A program made the position numbers and the translations under genes. DNA of 64,000 bases from Tamarix chinensis. Its lineage: Eukaryota > Streptophyta > Magnoliopsida > Caryophyllales > Tamaricaceae. Position 1 is the stretch's first letter, and every line of letters starts with the position of its first letter. The stretch is taken from positions 53,322,638 through 53,386,637 of the forward strand of contig CM060177.1 of the NCBI GenBank assembly GCA_030549775.1, read 5' to 3'. Of the stretch, positions 11,106 through 23,178 are shown piece after piece. The notes below the pieces were generated by a model, which was not told the origin of the DNA, did no database searches, and was given only the letters and a program-made list of their open reading frames with translations.

Positions 11106-11250
11106 GTACATAAAAGAATAATAAGGACTATACTTAATAAAGGGATCTAGATTGTATTATGATTTATAAGATGATCATTTACTTGGTTGTTTTTCCTATA
11201 TCATTTAATGTGAAAGCATATGCTACTTGTATTCCTGTTTCGATATTATT

Positions 11251-11330
11251 GTTCCCTTACTCAATACGTAGCATACTGATCACCTGTTTTATGGGTACTG
11301 CTCATTCCCATTAGTAGAAGGCCCTTGATC
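11251..11330 (+). repeat. Conserved LTR 3'-terminal block (LTR F)
   Basis: CTTACTCAATACGTAGCATA followed by CTGATCACCTGTTTT and ATGGGTACTGCTCATTCCCA. Same block as in A, B, C and F'. Confidence 0.7.
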
Positions 11331-11939
11331 TTTTGTGTAGGTTTAGGAGGATCAGGTAGATGATTTTGCGGCCTATGAAGCCTTATGTGGGGATGAGTGA
11401 TTCCATTTATATTGGGGTCAAGTGGAAAGTATCTATTATCTAGGTTATGTATTAAACTGGATACCCCTTTTGGACTCTTGATCCATGGTATCCCCTTTTT
11501 GTATTTTGCTATTGTAAACTTGGAGTAATACTCTAAACTCGGTATTTGAATTATAAATGTACTTTTGATTTTAATTTCGTTATATCACTTTAAAACTTTT
11601 AACCTTATGATTAATGTAAGGACAGTTGCATAAACTAGAATTATGTCAATTAACGGTAGTAACTGAAATGCCCTAGAATTATTTATTTTAAGATATATTA
11701 TTAAATAAGAATTTATTAGGAAATTAATTTAATTTAATATTTTATTTGGAATAAGAGGGATTTATTTAGCGTAAATTAATAAGAAATTATAAATATTTTT
11801 TAAAGGAAAAATTGGGCTTTTTGTTAATTAAAAAGGAATTTAGGAGAAATATTTTTAACGGCCCTAAATTAGTCTAAAAAGGAGGTTTAATATTTTTATT
11901 TTAAATACCCAAAATATTCTAAATATCTTATGTAAACCC

Positions 11940-12990
11940 AAAACCCTTAAATTTTCCTTTTCCTTTTTCTATCTTCCTTTTCTTCTTTTTTTTTCTTTTC
12001 CTTCCGCCGGATTTGGGCCTGCGCGGCCCAATTCTTCCTCTTCTCCATCCTTCTTCCACGGCCCAACGTCGTTCCCTTTAGGAGTGCGTCCAAATGCTGC
12101 ATTTTGGAGCTGTTCCCTTTGAGATGTCACGTCTCATTTAAAAGGCTTATAACCGTGCCAAACAGGCTCGGTTCCCCCTCTTTTCCTTTTCTTTCCCGAT
12201 CGTCGGTTCACCTCTCCCTCCTTCCTTCTTCCTCCTCTCTCCCCCGTCGTTGAAGCCTACAACTCCCGCCCTCGAAAATGGCGTCGCCGGCCACGAGGAC
12301 TTTGACTAGCCGTTTCTCCCTTTATTTTCTCCTTCTTGACTCACTTATTAGCTTGGCATGATCGGTTATCCTCAATTCCTGCTCGTTCTCTCTCTATTTT
12401 CTCTCGAAGTATCAAATCCGACCAAATCATTTTCCGGCTGATTACCGCCTCCGGCTGCCCCAAACCCTACATAGGATACCCTCCTGTCGACCCCCAAAAC
12501 CCTAATATCCCCTCTAACCTCTATAAATAGCCTCGATTGGAGTGTTTTTGAAACTTTTCCTTCCCAAAAACCCTAAGAGACAGTCGTGCGCCACCTTGAC
12601 TTCAGACGAGCTTACCGCCGCCGATAGCCAACCTTAGCGCCACCGTCGCATCCCAAATTCTTCCTTGCAATTCCCTCTAGCTAACTAAGCTCTCACATCC
12701 TTCGATCCTTCTCGCATGAGCCGCCATAGCCGTGCGAAATCTTCTGTCCATCTCTCAAAAATCTGTACCCCGCATCCTTTAAGCCACCATCCGCCACCAC
12801 TTCCACCACTTCTATTACCTTCAACACCACCCAAAGACTTCTCCTAATCCTCCTCCATCGAACTATAATCTTATTTTCTTTTTACCCCTTCTCTTTTCCT
12901 CTTTTTCTTAATCTTTTTCCCTCTTAGACTCCTTTTCCGGCCACCGTTGTGCACCACCGCCGGTGCCACCCATCCCCGCCAACTCAAGGT
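11940..12990 (+). promoter_or_regulatory. GC/pyrimidine-rich promoter block of LTR B
   Basis: C+T-rich block homologous to those of A and C. A TATA box CTATAAATA lies at 12521-12529, followed about 45 bases later by AAACCCTAAGAGACAG. The plus-strand TATA box agrees with the orientation derived from LTR F. Frames in this block have no domain I recognise. Confidence 0.6.
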
Positions 12991-13059
12991 GAAACCCTAT
13001 ACCTTCTTAGCCCTTCTTTTATATTTATTTACATTTATTATGTTTTTATTCAATTTTTT

Positions 13060-13564
13060 ATGGTTATTCGATTATTATTATTATTATTGTTATTGTTATT
13101 GTTATTATTATTATTATTATTATTATTAGTTGGAATATTAATGCTAAATTTTCTTTGCAGGGTAGAGAGTAGGAATAAAATAATTAGGTTATTAGTTTCG
13201 AAGTTTAGGTATTATTTGAATTATTATATGTTTTATTACCATTATTATTATTATTATTATTAGTATAATTATTTTTATTATTATTGTTAATTATTTTAGA
13301 AGGGCAAAGACCTTAATTATTTTATTATTATTGGCACATATGCTTTATAGTACTATTATTATTATTATTATTATTATTATTAGTATTATCTTTATTATTT
13401 TAATATTATTATAAATAATATGTGTTATTAATATTATTGAATAGTATTTCATTATTTAGGGGTAGGGTCGAAACCCCACCTTGTAATTTTAAGGCTTAGA
13501 TTATTATTTTTATTAAGATTTCTATTAATATTACTATTATTAGTAATAGTTTGTTATTATTATG

Positions 13565-13603
<39 letters not shown>

Positions 13604-13620
13604 TTTACTAACTTTATTTT
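13060..13620. repeat. (TTA)n microsatellite cluster (LTR B)
   Basis: Runs of TTA/ATT at 13067-13128, 13238-13264, 13356-13383 and 13558-13600, with GTTATT variants. The poly-tyrosine and poly-leucine reading frames here are products of the repeat. Confidence 0.9.
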
Positions 13621-14040
13621 GGTGAAGGGTAGAAACCCTTATATCACCTTTTTACTTTAAATTACAATAGTATTTTATTAGTAATTGGTGTAGTTAATTA
13701 ATAACCAAGACTTAGGATAAGTTAGAAACTAATAGTATTTTAGGAGGGAAGCTAATTCTAGTATTTTCCCCATAATAGGTGAGCCCAGTCAAAGTCCTCA
13801 GGTGGAATAGGAGCGTGCACCAAGACCGGTGACCTTTTAGGTAAGGGGTGCTAAGGCCTTTGTGTGATTATATGTGTTATATACTTCGCATGCTATGTAT
13901 CCTATGTTTATCATTATTAATTATTTAGTATGTGGTATAACGTGGAGTTAAAGTATGTTCTTGTATGACATGTGTACTATATATGATGAAATATTGTATA
14001 CGTGATGATATATGTTGTGGCCTTAAGACATGCATGTTAG

Positions 14041-14510
14041 GATTTCGCATGGTAGTATTAATATTGCATGGTATTAAGGTTTTGCATGATGGTGTTAATG
14101 TCGCATGGTGTTAGGGTTTTGCATGGCGGTATAAGGGTTCGCATGGTGGAATTAATGTTGCATGGTGTTAGGGTTTTGCATGGAATCGCATGTGGTGTTA
14201 GGGTTTGCATGGGGGTGAATGGTGTTAGGATTTTGCATGATGGTATTGATGTGGCATAATATTAGGGTTTGCATAGGAGTTAGAGTTGCATATAAGTGTG
14301 GTTTACGTGGAGTTAGAGTTTACATGGGACCTAGGGATTTCATAGGAGTAATGATTGCATGGGAGTTAATGATTGCATGGGAGTTGGGGTTCGCATAGGG
14401 GCCAGGGTTTGCATGGAGTTAGGGTTTGCGTGTAAATAGGGTTTTCATGGAAGAAGGGTTACATGGAGCTAGGGTTTGTATAGAATTAGGGTTGCATGGG
14501 TGTTAGGGTG
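14041..14510. repeat. GCATGGTGTTAGGGTTTT minisatellite (LTR B)
   Basis: About 20 irregular units of 18-25 bp built from GCATGG and TTAGGGTTTGC. It is the reverse complement of the AAACCCTAA arrays in A (1385-1625) and C (50690-50920). The 63-codon frame in it is a repeat artefact. Confidence 0.75.
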
Positions 14511-14747
14511 TGCCATGGTTAACTCACGTGGGTTGGTTAGCTAGGGTAGGAGGAGGAGAAATATAGAAGGTAGTCCTGCATGTCTGGGCAAAGTTTTGAA
14601 TAAGATACTTAAGACACTAATTATGTAAAGTGGAAGAGTATTGAGCTGGGTCCCATCGATCCACCGGTTAGAAATAGTGGTTAGGACGCGTAGTCCTATG
14701 TGTCTCCGATCCACCGGCTATAATAGTGGTTAGGGTATGATACCTTA

Positions 14748-14940
14748 CACTACAATAACTGGTCCATTAACGACCAATTTAGTGACCAAATTTTTTTTCG
14801 TTATTGATATATTATTAATGACCATTGTCAAAAGTCGTCGTTGATGGTATATCTATTATGACTAATATAATTTTTGGTCGTTAATCATTAATTTATTGGT
14901 CGTTAAAAATATTTAAGTTATATATATATGTTTTATAATA
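14748..14940. repeat. Left subterminal repeats of the CACTA element
   Basis: Several GACCAA/TTGGTCGTTAA copies in direct and inverted orientation in the first 190 bases. This is typical of CACTA transposase-binding subterminal regions. Confidence 0.7.
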
Positions 14941-15119
14941 ATTTTTTTCAAATCTCTAAAACCAAAAAAAAACAAAAAAAAAACACTTAATTGCCCCAAC
15001 TCCTTAAAAAAAAAATTCACCTCCCGCACGCCCTATACCAATTTTATGTTTCAGCCAAAAAAAAAACAAAAAACAACATTTCACCTCTCGCACGCCTGTA
15101 CCCATTGTCATATTTATAC

Positions 15120-15455
15120 AAAAATTTTGTAATTGGTCGTCCCTCCCTCCCTAACCCTTGCTCGACGTCCATTCCCCTGCCCTGGCCGCCTCCTTCTCGA
15201 ATGCTTCTTCCCAAACTACACCACCACGCAAGTCGCCGCCAGTCGAGCAGACAACACACAGTTGCTATTGCACCTCCTCGTCGTCGTCCAATATAGCAAC
15301 AGCAGAGCAGCAGTAGCAGCCACCAACAACGCACGAGGATAGCCGCAGCGCACCATCGCCCGTCCTTTTCTAGCACTGCTCATCACCGGCGAGTGGTCCT
15401 TGACCACCGGTGAAGGTCCAACACCCCTCACTCCCTCCAATTTCGCTGCAATATG
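15120..15455. other. GC-rich stretch inside the CACTA element
   Basis: A 330-bp GC-rich patch in an otherwise AT-rich element. Several overlapping frames of 69-110 codons are open on both strands (for example 15044-15376 minus and 15133-15342 plus), with arginine/alanine/serine-rich products I do not recognise. It could be a captured host exon or promoter CpG patch, or ordinary element sequence. No start or splice context decides this. Confidence 0.35.
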
Positions 15456-15456
15456 T

Positions 15457-17106
15457 TTGGTATAAATACTCAAACCCTAACTAATGTTTTGATTAATTTT
15501 AAATGAATTAGCTTATGATAAGATAATTTAGTTATTTGATTGTATATATATGTGTTGTATGAATGATTTAGAATGGTTAATTGTATTGGTTATGGTTGAT
15601 TTGTGAAAATTGGATTTGTGACCCGGCTATATCCGGATTTTTTGGTTTTATCCGATTTAGCTATTTTAGATAAATTGAATTTACAATATCCTTTAAAATG
15701 TATCTAATTTCATGTTAGAACTATCAATTTGAAATTTTTGTGCGAAATTAATCGAAATTGGATTCTTAGGTCAAAATTCTTGCGAATTTAAATTGGATTG
15801 TGTAATCGAGTTATTTTATTCAATTTATTATATAATTTGCATTAGATTATGTTTAATTTCATTTTTGACATGTCAACTTAAATATTTTAGCAAGATTTGA
15901 CCGGATTTATAGTCCAAGCTAAAAAACCCTAATTATGTTAAATTGGATGTTTCGTTTATTGTTTAAATCAATTGAGTATATGATAGATGCTATCTTTAAA
16001 GTCAAATATTAGGAAGGGTTTTGATGGATGGTGGTGCTGAAGTTTTTCTTCATTACTTTATATTGTTATATAATCACTTTGTTATGTCCTTAGATTATGT
16101 TCTATGTTAATTCATTTAAGAATTCTATAATCATTCAAGTTGATAAAATTAGATAAAGAATATGATGATGATCAACATTGACATTTTTTTTAACAAGAAA
16201 TAAAATATGATATAATTGGTATAAATACTCAAACTCTAACTTATGTTTTGATTAATTTTAAATGAATTAGCTTATGATAAGATAATTTAGTTGTTTAATT
16301 GTATATATATATATGTGTTGTATGAATGATTTGGAATGGTTAATTTTATTGGTTATGGTTGATTTGTGAAAATTGGATATGTGACCCGGCTATATCCAGA
16401 TTTGTCGGTTTTATCCGATTTAGCTATTTTAGATAAATTGAATTTACAATATCCTTTAAAATGTATCTAATTTCATGTTAGAACTATCAATTTGAATTTT
16501 TTTTGAGAAATTAATCAGAATTTGATTGTTAGGTCAAAATTCTTGAGAATTTAAATTGGATTGTGTAATCTAGTTATTTTATTCAATTTATTATATAATT
16601 TGCATTAGATTATGTTTAGCAAGATTTGACCAGATTTACAGTCCAATCTAAAAAACCCTAATTATGTTAAATTGGATGTTTTATTTATTGTTTTAATCAA
16701 TTGAGTATATGATAGATGCTATCTTGAAAGTCAAATATTAGGAAGGGTTTTGATGGATGGTGGTGCTAAAGTTTTTCTTCATTACTTTATATTGTTATAT
16801 AATCTCTTTGTTATGTCCTTAGATTATTATCTATGTTAATTCATTTAAGAATTCTATAATCATTCAAGTTGATAAAATTAGATAAAGAATATGATGATGA
16901 TAAACATTGACATTTTTTTTAACAAGAAATAAAATATGATATAATTAGTATAAATACTCAAACTCTAACTTATATTTTGATTAATTTTAAATGAATTAGC
17001 TTATGATAAGATAATTTAGTTGTTTAATTGTATATATATGTGTCGTATGAATGATTTAGAATGGTTAATTGTACTGGTTATGGTTGATTTGTGAAAATTG
17101 GATTTG
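15457..17106. repeat. About 2.2 copies of a 730-760-bp direct repeat in the CACTA element
   Basis: Copies begin at 15457, 16216 and 16945 with TTGGTATAAATACTCAAAC (or TTAGTATAAATACTC), and run through GACCCGGCTATATCC and AGGAAGGGTTTTGATGGATG. The second copy lacks about 35 bp near 16615. The third is cut short at about 17106. The copies are nearly identical, so the duplication is recent compared with the element. Confidence 0.88.
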
Positions 17107-17310
17107 TTATTCTATATTGGTTAATTGTATTGAATACAACTAATTTGGATCATCAATGAACTCGTCATAGATTGATTCATTGAGATTGTGGGAGTATGCT
17201 AGCTAAGTCTTTTGTTTCTTTGCCTTTAATACATAATTAAAGGGGGAGTGGGGTGGTTTGAGGTGGGGGATGTAAAAGTAGTCTTACATTGCTATTCAAT
17301 CTGTAAGCTG

Positions 17311-18260
17311 CCTCTCTCTCTCCCTATTTAAACATGTGGTTCCCCTGAAATTATCTGCTAGCTAAGTCCACACTGCTAACTATATCCTTAGTTTATATCA
17401 TTATAATGCAATATCTCATATTATTTTCTATATAATTTCATATTAATCTAATTCAAGATTGACGATATAAAATCCTAAAGATTTTATTATGTTCTATCAC
17501 TTGTTGAAAAGAGTTGGATTACTAAGTGTAAGTTATATATGGATGCTCCTCTCTCTCTCCCTATTTAAACATGTGATTCCTCTGAAATTATCTACTAGCT
17601 AAGTCCACACTACTAACTATATCCTTAGTTTATATCATTATAATGCAATATCTCATATTATTTTCTATATAATTTCATATTAATCTAATTCAAGATTGAC
17701 GATATAAAAACCTAAAGATGTTATTCTGTTCTATCACTTGTTGAAAAGAGTTGGATTACTAATTATAAGTTATATATGGATGCTGCCTCTCTCTCTCCCT
17801 ATTTAAACATGTGATTCCCCTAAAATTATCTACTATATAAGTCCACACTGCTAACTATATCCTTAGTTTATATCATTATAATGCAGTATCTCATATTATT
17901 TTCTATATAATTTCATATTAATCTAATTCAAGATTGACGATATAAAATCCTAAAGATGTTATTCTGTTCTATCACTTGTTGAAAAGAGTTGGATTACTAA
18001 TTGTAAGTTATATATGGATGCTGCCTCTCTCTCTCCCTGTTTAAACATGTGATTCCTCTAAAATTATCTGCTAGCTAAGTCCACACTGCTAACTATATGC
18101 TTAGTTTATATCATTATAATGCAGTATCTTATATTATTTTCTATGTAATTTCATATTAATCTAATTCAAGATTGACGATATAAAATCCTAAAGATGTTAT
18201 TCTGTTCTATCACTTGTTGAAAAGAGTTGGATTACTAATTGTAAGTTATATATGGATGCT
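17311..18260. repeat. Four-copy 238-bp tandem repeat in the CACTA element
   Basis: Copies start at 17311, 17548, 17786 and 18024, each with CCTCTCTCTCTCCC, then AAACATGTGATTCC and AGCTAAGTCCACACTGC. Each ends GTAAGTTATATATGGATGCT. Spacing is 237-238 bp. A related piece in a different order appears near 18925-18960. The uniformity suggests recent tandem amplification. Confidence 0.92.
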
Positions 18261-19900
18261 TCAAATTTTAATTGGTGGCACTAGCAATCATGAATACATG
18301 CTTGTAGGTCTTGAATTTGTGATCTATTGATATGTGCGAGGGAATTGCACAACAAGGGTAGAAAGGACATATATGAGCTAGTATAGACTTAAATATATTA
18401 ATGTGTTCTTCTATGAAGTTCAATAGTTGCTAAGTTAAGACGTATTAGAAAATCACGTCACTCCAAAGGTTGTCTCTAATCTTTTGGTTTTCCATTTTCT
18501 CTTTCATATGCTATTCAGTTTGTGAACACCTTTAGGTATCATTAATTTCTTAGTAGTAGTTAGGACTGTAAGTGAACAAAGCTAGTTCGCGAGCTTTCTG
18601 GGCTTAACTTGACTCGTTTATTTATAACTAAATATGCTGCTCGTGAATAATAATTTTAGGAGCTGACTCCTAGCACAAATAATTCAGGCTTGAATTTGTT
18701 TATTATGCTAATACTTGCGAGCTTGACTTGATTACTACAAAATCTTGGGATCAAGCTCAGTTTGGTTGTGCTCATTTATAACCCTAATTGTGGTATGCCT
18801 CTTTTTTTTTCCTAATAAGTATTTGTCTCGTGTAGCATTAAGATGCTGTTTGTGACTTGTGAAGTTGTTTAAACATAATATAATTAGCTAATGTTTCACA
18901 TGCATTCTTTGAGCTATAATTTCAGGGGAATCAGTGTGGACTTAGCTACCTCTCTCTCTCTCTCTCTCCCTATTTCAGCATGTTCCTGTTTCAGCATTAT
19001 TTAAGCTGCCTCTCTCTCCCTCCCTATCTATGAACAGAACCCTCCCAATTTGGTTTCCACTGGAATATACTTAGTGACTGAAATAACTCCTCTCTTAACA
19101 ACTTGTAGCTAATTGAGAGAAAAAAAGGGGGTTTTGAGTTATCCAGCTGCAAAAGCAACAACAATAAATAGCAAATGTTTATTTTTTCCCTCTTTTTTAT
19201 TTGAACGCCAAGCGTGTTAAGGAAACAATAGCATCCATATATGCATGTAATTAATTATTTCTTTTAATAGAATTACTAGCCTTGAATTATTGCTATGATC
19301 TGGTGCATGCTACTTTCTATTAATGGTTTTTATTATTCGGCGTAATGTTTTTCTTTTATTTTGATATCATATGTCATTGTTTATTTGATACTTATATTAA
19401 TTATTATTTTTATATTTCTATTGTTGCAAATCCAGTTTATTTTGATAAACTTACCAAGTCTATTGTGTCCGATGGATAGAATGATTAATTCTTAAGCGGC
19501 TGCTAATCATGATATTTTTGTAATGCAATGACATATTGTAGCTCTTTTGTAATATATTTATATTTGATCATAGCCGAAAATTATACTGGACATTTGATAC
19601 AAATTATTTGTATGAATATTTAGTTGAATGTTTAGTTATAAACAGATATTTAGAAAATTATATCTATATGTTAAAATGATTATATATGTATGCAGGTACA
19701 GGATTTAAGAAGATCAAAATGGATATATATACATTCATACAGGTACAGGTCTTGAGAAGATTGAAATGGATATATGTACGCATATATGTACAGGTCTTCA
19801 AAAGATTGAAATGGATATATGTATATCCATATAGGTGTAGGGTTATAGATGAATATTAAAATGTTGATTATATATATTATTGAATATATAATTATGCCAT
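18261..19900. other. Unassigned interior of the CACTA element
   Basis: AT-rich sequence with (CT)n runs at 18950-18968 and 19010-19022, and a short tandem at 19690-19830 (AGATTGAAATGGATATATGT type units of about 60 bp). I see no coding segment. Confidence 0.5.
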
Positions 19901-20390
19901 TTGCGACCAATATATTATGTCGCAAACAATGAATGAATTTTAGTATTGACGAAAAAAATTAGTCATTATTGGTGTGATACTTTTTTAATTACAATAAAAA
20001 AATTGGTCGTTAATATTATTTACGATAGTGTATTTTATTCGTTGTTATTATTTTTAGAGACCAAAATTATATGTTGTCACTATTACTTTTAGCAACCAAC
20101 GTCATAAGTTGTCGCTATTACTTTCAGCGACCAACACTTTGCGTCGTCTTTACTACCTTTAGCAACCAAAATTATATGCCGTTGCTATTGCATTAGCGAC
20201 TAACATAATATATAGTTGTTATTACTTTAGTGACCAAAAAATTTCAATTGGTCATTAAAGCCTTTAACGAGGGAGAAATAACGACCACTGACGACCAATA
20301 AATTTTTTGGTCATTATTAGCTTTAGCAACCAAAATTTGGCCATTAGCGACGAAATGTGTTAGTCATTAAAAACCTCATTTCTAGTAGTG
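19900..20390. repeat. Right subterminal repeats of the CACTA element
   Basis: At least eight copies of a TTAGCGACCAAA-type unit occur at intervals of about 40-50 bp, for example near 20089, 20129, 20159, 20193 and 20331. The region ends in TTTCTAGTAGTG. Confidence 0.8.
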
Positions 20391-20399
20391 CTATGTGCC

Positions 20400-20650
20400 T
20401 CCGATCCACTGGCTATAATAGCGGTGGACTCCGAGCTCAATAAACCAAACATCTCAGTTGCTAAGACTTTTAAAAGACACTAAGTACTTACAGTGGAACA
20501 CCATGTGATCCGGGGCCAACCAATCCACAGGTAAGAAATAGTGGTTAGGGTATGATACCCTATGTGAGATCGATCCACCGGCTAATAATAGTGGGTAGGA
20601 GCATTGTGCCCTGCTTGTCTCCGATCCACAGGCTATAATAGTGAGGGCTT
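20400..20650 (+). repeat. Hairpin-repeat arrays in LTR B (right part)
   Basis: Units such as GATCCACCGGCTAATAATAG followed by TGGGTAGGAGCATTGTGCCC. The first part of the array lies at 14655-14735, so the CACTA element landed inside it. The two clusters are separated by GACACTAAGTACTTACAGTG (20477-20496). Confidence 0.75.
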
Positions 20651-20850
20651 CCGTACTCGCATGGATTTGATAAAAAGTATGGTGTGAATTGACTTCTGAT
20701 CAAATAATAATTAAGTATTTGAATTGGATTATATATGGGCCTTTGTACTCTTACTTGGATGGTCATATGTATTTATGTTATCATGTTGGTCTTATGCTCT
20801 ATTATTATTCTACTTTATTTATGTGTTGCTATGTGTTGGCCTTAGTGTTC

Positions 20851-20925
20851 GGTTACCTTACTCAGTACATAGCGTACTAATCACTCATTTCATGGGTGCT
20901 GCTCATTCCCACTAGTAGAAGACCC
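20851..20925 (+). repeat. Conserved LTR 3'-terminal block (LTR B)
   Basis: GGTTACCTTACTCAGTACAT followed by AGCGTACTAATCACTCATTTC and ATGGGTGCTGCTCATTCCCAC. Same block as in A, C, F and F'. Confidence 0.7.
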
Positions 20926-21393
20926 ATCTGACTTACTGTAGGTAGGAGATGTTTATTTTGATGCTATTGATGTTTATGGGACATCAGGTGGGGCTGAGTG
21001 ATGATTGGGCTACATCGGATATCAGAGTGACATGGCTGGCTTTCCATTGAGTTTATTTTTTTTGGTAAGTAAGTAATTTTAGTACTACCAAAATGGAAAT
21101 ATGTACAAGAAGTACTAGACCACCAAGGAATCTATACAATTTTTCCAGGGATCGTACTTGTTGCCATAATGAGCAACAAAGATTCTACTAGAAGCCTCAA
21201 AACAAATAGACTTAAGTAGTTCATGAGGATGACTAGAAATGTTCCTAAAAATTCTATTATTCCTCTCACACCAAACTAAGCTAGTAAAAGTAACAAATAA
21301 AGCTCTAAGTACATCCTTCTTCCTTTTGCACTGTTTTTTGTTTTTAGCTAGAACCTTTAGTTCTGATTCACATGTTTGGGCATGATCTCTTCT

Positions 21394-21888
21394 CTAAAAT
21401 GAGGTTCTGATTTTCATCCAGATGCTGTGGCTATATGGGAATTTAAACATTAGATGCTCAATATCCTCCACCTGCCCTGTACTACAGAGAGTGCATTCAG
21501 TATCTTCAACAAGGTCCAACTGTTTCAATCTTGCTTTGGTCATCAATCTGTTTTGGATAGCTAGCCAGGTAATAAATTGGTGTTTAAGAGCTGCTAGGCC
21601 ACACCAAGGAATTGTCCACCACCAAGCTTTCTCTCCATGAGGTCCTGTGAAGTCATACATTTGTTTGATACTATATGATCCATCCTTCATGAGTTTAGGC
21701 AGAATTTGAGAGTTTGTAAATAAGGCCTGAAAGTGAGGTCTTAATTTGAGGATTTGCTGTAAGTACCAGGAGCATTTTTGAATTGAATTGAATAACCACA
21801 CAGATTGGGAGCCTAGGTAGATGGTATGAACCCATTTGACCCATAGTGTGTCATTTTTGCTGCAAAGGTTCCAGACGAGTTTCCCCAC
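21394..21888 (-). pseudogene. LINE ORF2 C-terminal part (zf-RVT domain)
   Basis: A 164-residue open segment ends in the zinc-binding domain common after plant LINE reverse transcriptases. It contains WLAIQNRLMTKARL followed by CTLC and an IEHL...W pattern, giving the Cys/Cys/His spacing. Upstream comes GPHGEKAWWWTIPWCGL. It is separated from the RT core by 370 bases in which the frame is broken. In the intact family this is the end of a single ORF2 polypeptide. Confidence 0.85.
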
Positions 21889-22254
21889 AGCAACTCTATT
21901 CCAGTGATGTATATCAATAAAGCCAAGCCCTCCTTCCTTTCTGGGTAAACAGACCTATTTCCAAGCAACTAGAGCTTTCCTTGATGAATTTATTTTCCCA
22001 GTCCATAAAAATTGCCTACACATGCTTTTAATTTGTGTAATCAGCTTTTTTGGTAGAATAAAGATCTGAGACCAATAGAGCTGAAAGCTGAAAATGATAG
22101 ATTTCAGTAGATGAGTTCTACCAGCATAAGATAATAGGTGGGAATGGCAGCCAGTGATTTTCTTTGCTATTTTTTGGATCAGCCCTTGTAACTGCCCTAT
22201 TGTGAGTCTTATAGTAGATAAGGGTACCCCTAAATATGAGAAAGGGAAAGTACC

Positions 22255-22971
22255 CTAAGAGAAGTTTGTGTGGTGCAAGATGAGAGATCTAGTATTTGCA
22301 TCCACACCCCCAAAATAAATGTTGCTTTTTTGGGAGTGTATAATAAGTCCAGATCTCCCAGAGAAGTCTTGTATCACCTTGATGAGACAATTAATAGATT
22401 TCAACTCTCCTCTACAAAAGAGAAGCATGTCATCTGCAAAAGCAAGGTTTATAATCTTCAACTTTTTGCATTTGGGGTGTCCATGGAAGTCCTTATCCTG
22501 CCACAGGAGCTTGAGTAACCTTGTGAGGTATTCAGCCACCAAAACAAATAGATATGGTGAAAGGGGGTCTCCTTGCCTTAAACCCCTCTAAGCTTTGAAA
22601 GGTTTTGAGAGCTCACCATTTGTATAAAGAGAGTAAGAAATAGTGGTGACACACTCCATAATCCATCTAACAACTTGAAGAGGAAAGCCATAAGCATGGA
22701 GTACTTGCTGCAAGAAACCCCAGTGAACATAATCATAGGCTTTTTTAATATCAATTTTGATCATACATCTAGGGGATATATGCTTTTGTGTATATTTTCT
22801 AACCAAATCAGCAACAAGCAGTACATTTTCACCAATGTGTCTACCTTTGACAAAACCTGATTGTGCTTGGTTGATTAGGTGTGGCATTACAGACTGTAGC
22901 CTGGCTGTTAGCACTTTAGAGATGATTTTGTATAGCACACTACAACATGCAATAGGCCGGTACTCACTCAC
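22255..22971 (-). pseudogene. LINE ORF2 reverse transcriptase core
   Basis: Two segments in one frame are separated only by a TAG stop ending at 22588. The first (22588-22971) has YRPIACC, QSGFVKGRHI and KIDIKKAYDYVHW, the last holding the first catalytic aspartate. After the stop come RGLRQGDPLSPYLF and the catalytic box LAFADDMLLF (22255-22542). The family normally has Y/FADD here, so the catalytic residues are retained although the ORF is interrupted. Confidence 0.92.
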
Positions 22972-23178
22972 CCTAGTAGCATTTCTGATTTTTGGAATGA
23001 GGGTGAGAGATGTGATATTAAGCTGAGGGGGGAGCTTCCCATAAGTGAAGAAATTCGGGACTGCAGCTATGATGTCATTTCCAATAATGCCCCATGATTT
23101 CTTAAAGAAAACAGCAATGTAACCATCAATACCAGAAGCTTTATAGGCTCCAATAGCAAAAACATAATATTTTACCTC

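Larger units (their letters stand above)
14748..20390. mobile_element. CACTA (En/Spm-type) transposon, non-autonomous
   Basis: The left end CACTACAATAACTGG and the right end TTTCTAGTAGTG form a CACTAC inverted terminus. The flanking triplets are TTA (14745-14747) and CTA (20391-20393), a 3-bp duplication with one change; related LTR sequence reads GATACCCTATGTG here. Both subterminal regions hold many GGTCGTTAA/TTAGCGACCAA copies, as expected for CACTA elements. The 5643-bp body has no transposase-like ORF. It is dominated by a 0.75-kb direct repeat (15457-17106) and a 238-bp tandem repeat (17311-18260). It splits the hairpin array of LTR B. Confidence 0.88.

Noticed and set aside
12949..13263. 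Poly-Leu/Tyr frames as small membrane proteins
   Set aside because: Translated (TTA)n repeats; the same holds for 51546-51830, 51960-52175 and 52151-52450.
17311..18260. Centromeric satellite
   Set aside because: Only four copies, bounded inside the CACTA element.
14748..20390. CACTA transposase gene
   Set aside because: I found no frame with a DDE-type or TNP2-like pattern; the interior is repeats and AT-rich sequence.
22270..23026. Plus-strand frames opposite the LINE (22270-22518, 22319-22591, 22757-23026, 24733-25083)
   Set aside because: They are antisense shadows of the minus-strand LINE ORFs, which carry the recognisable RT, endonuclease and ORF1 motifs.
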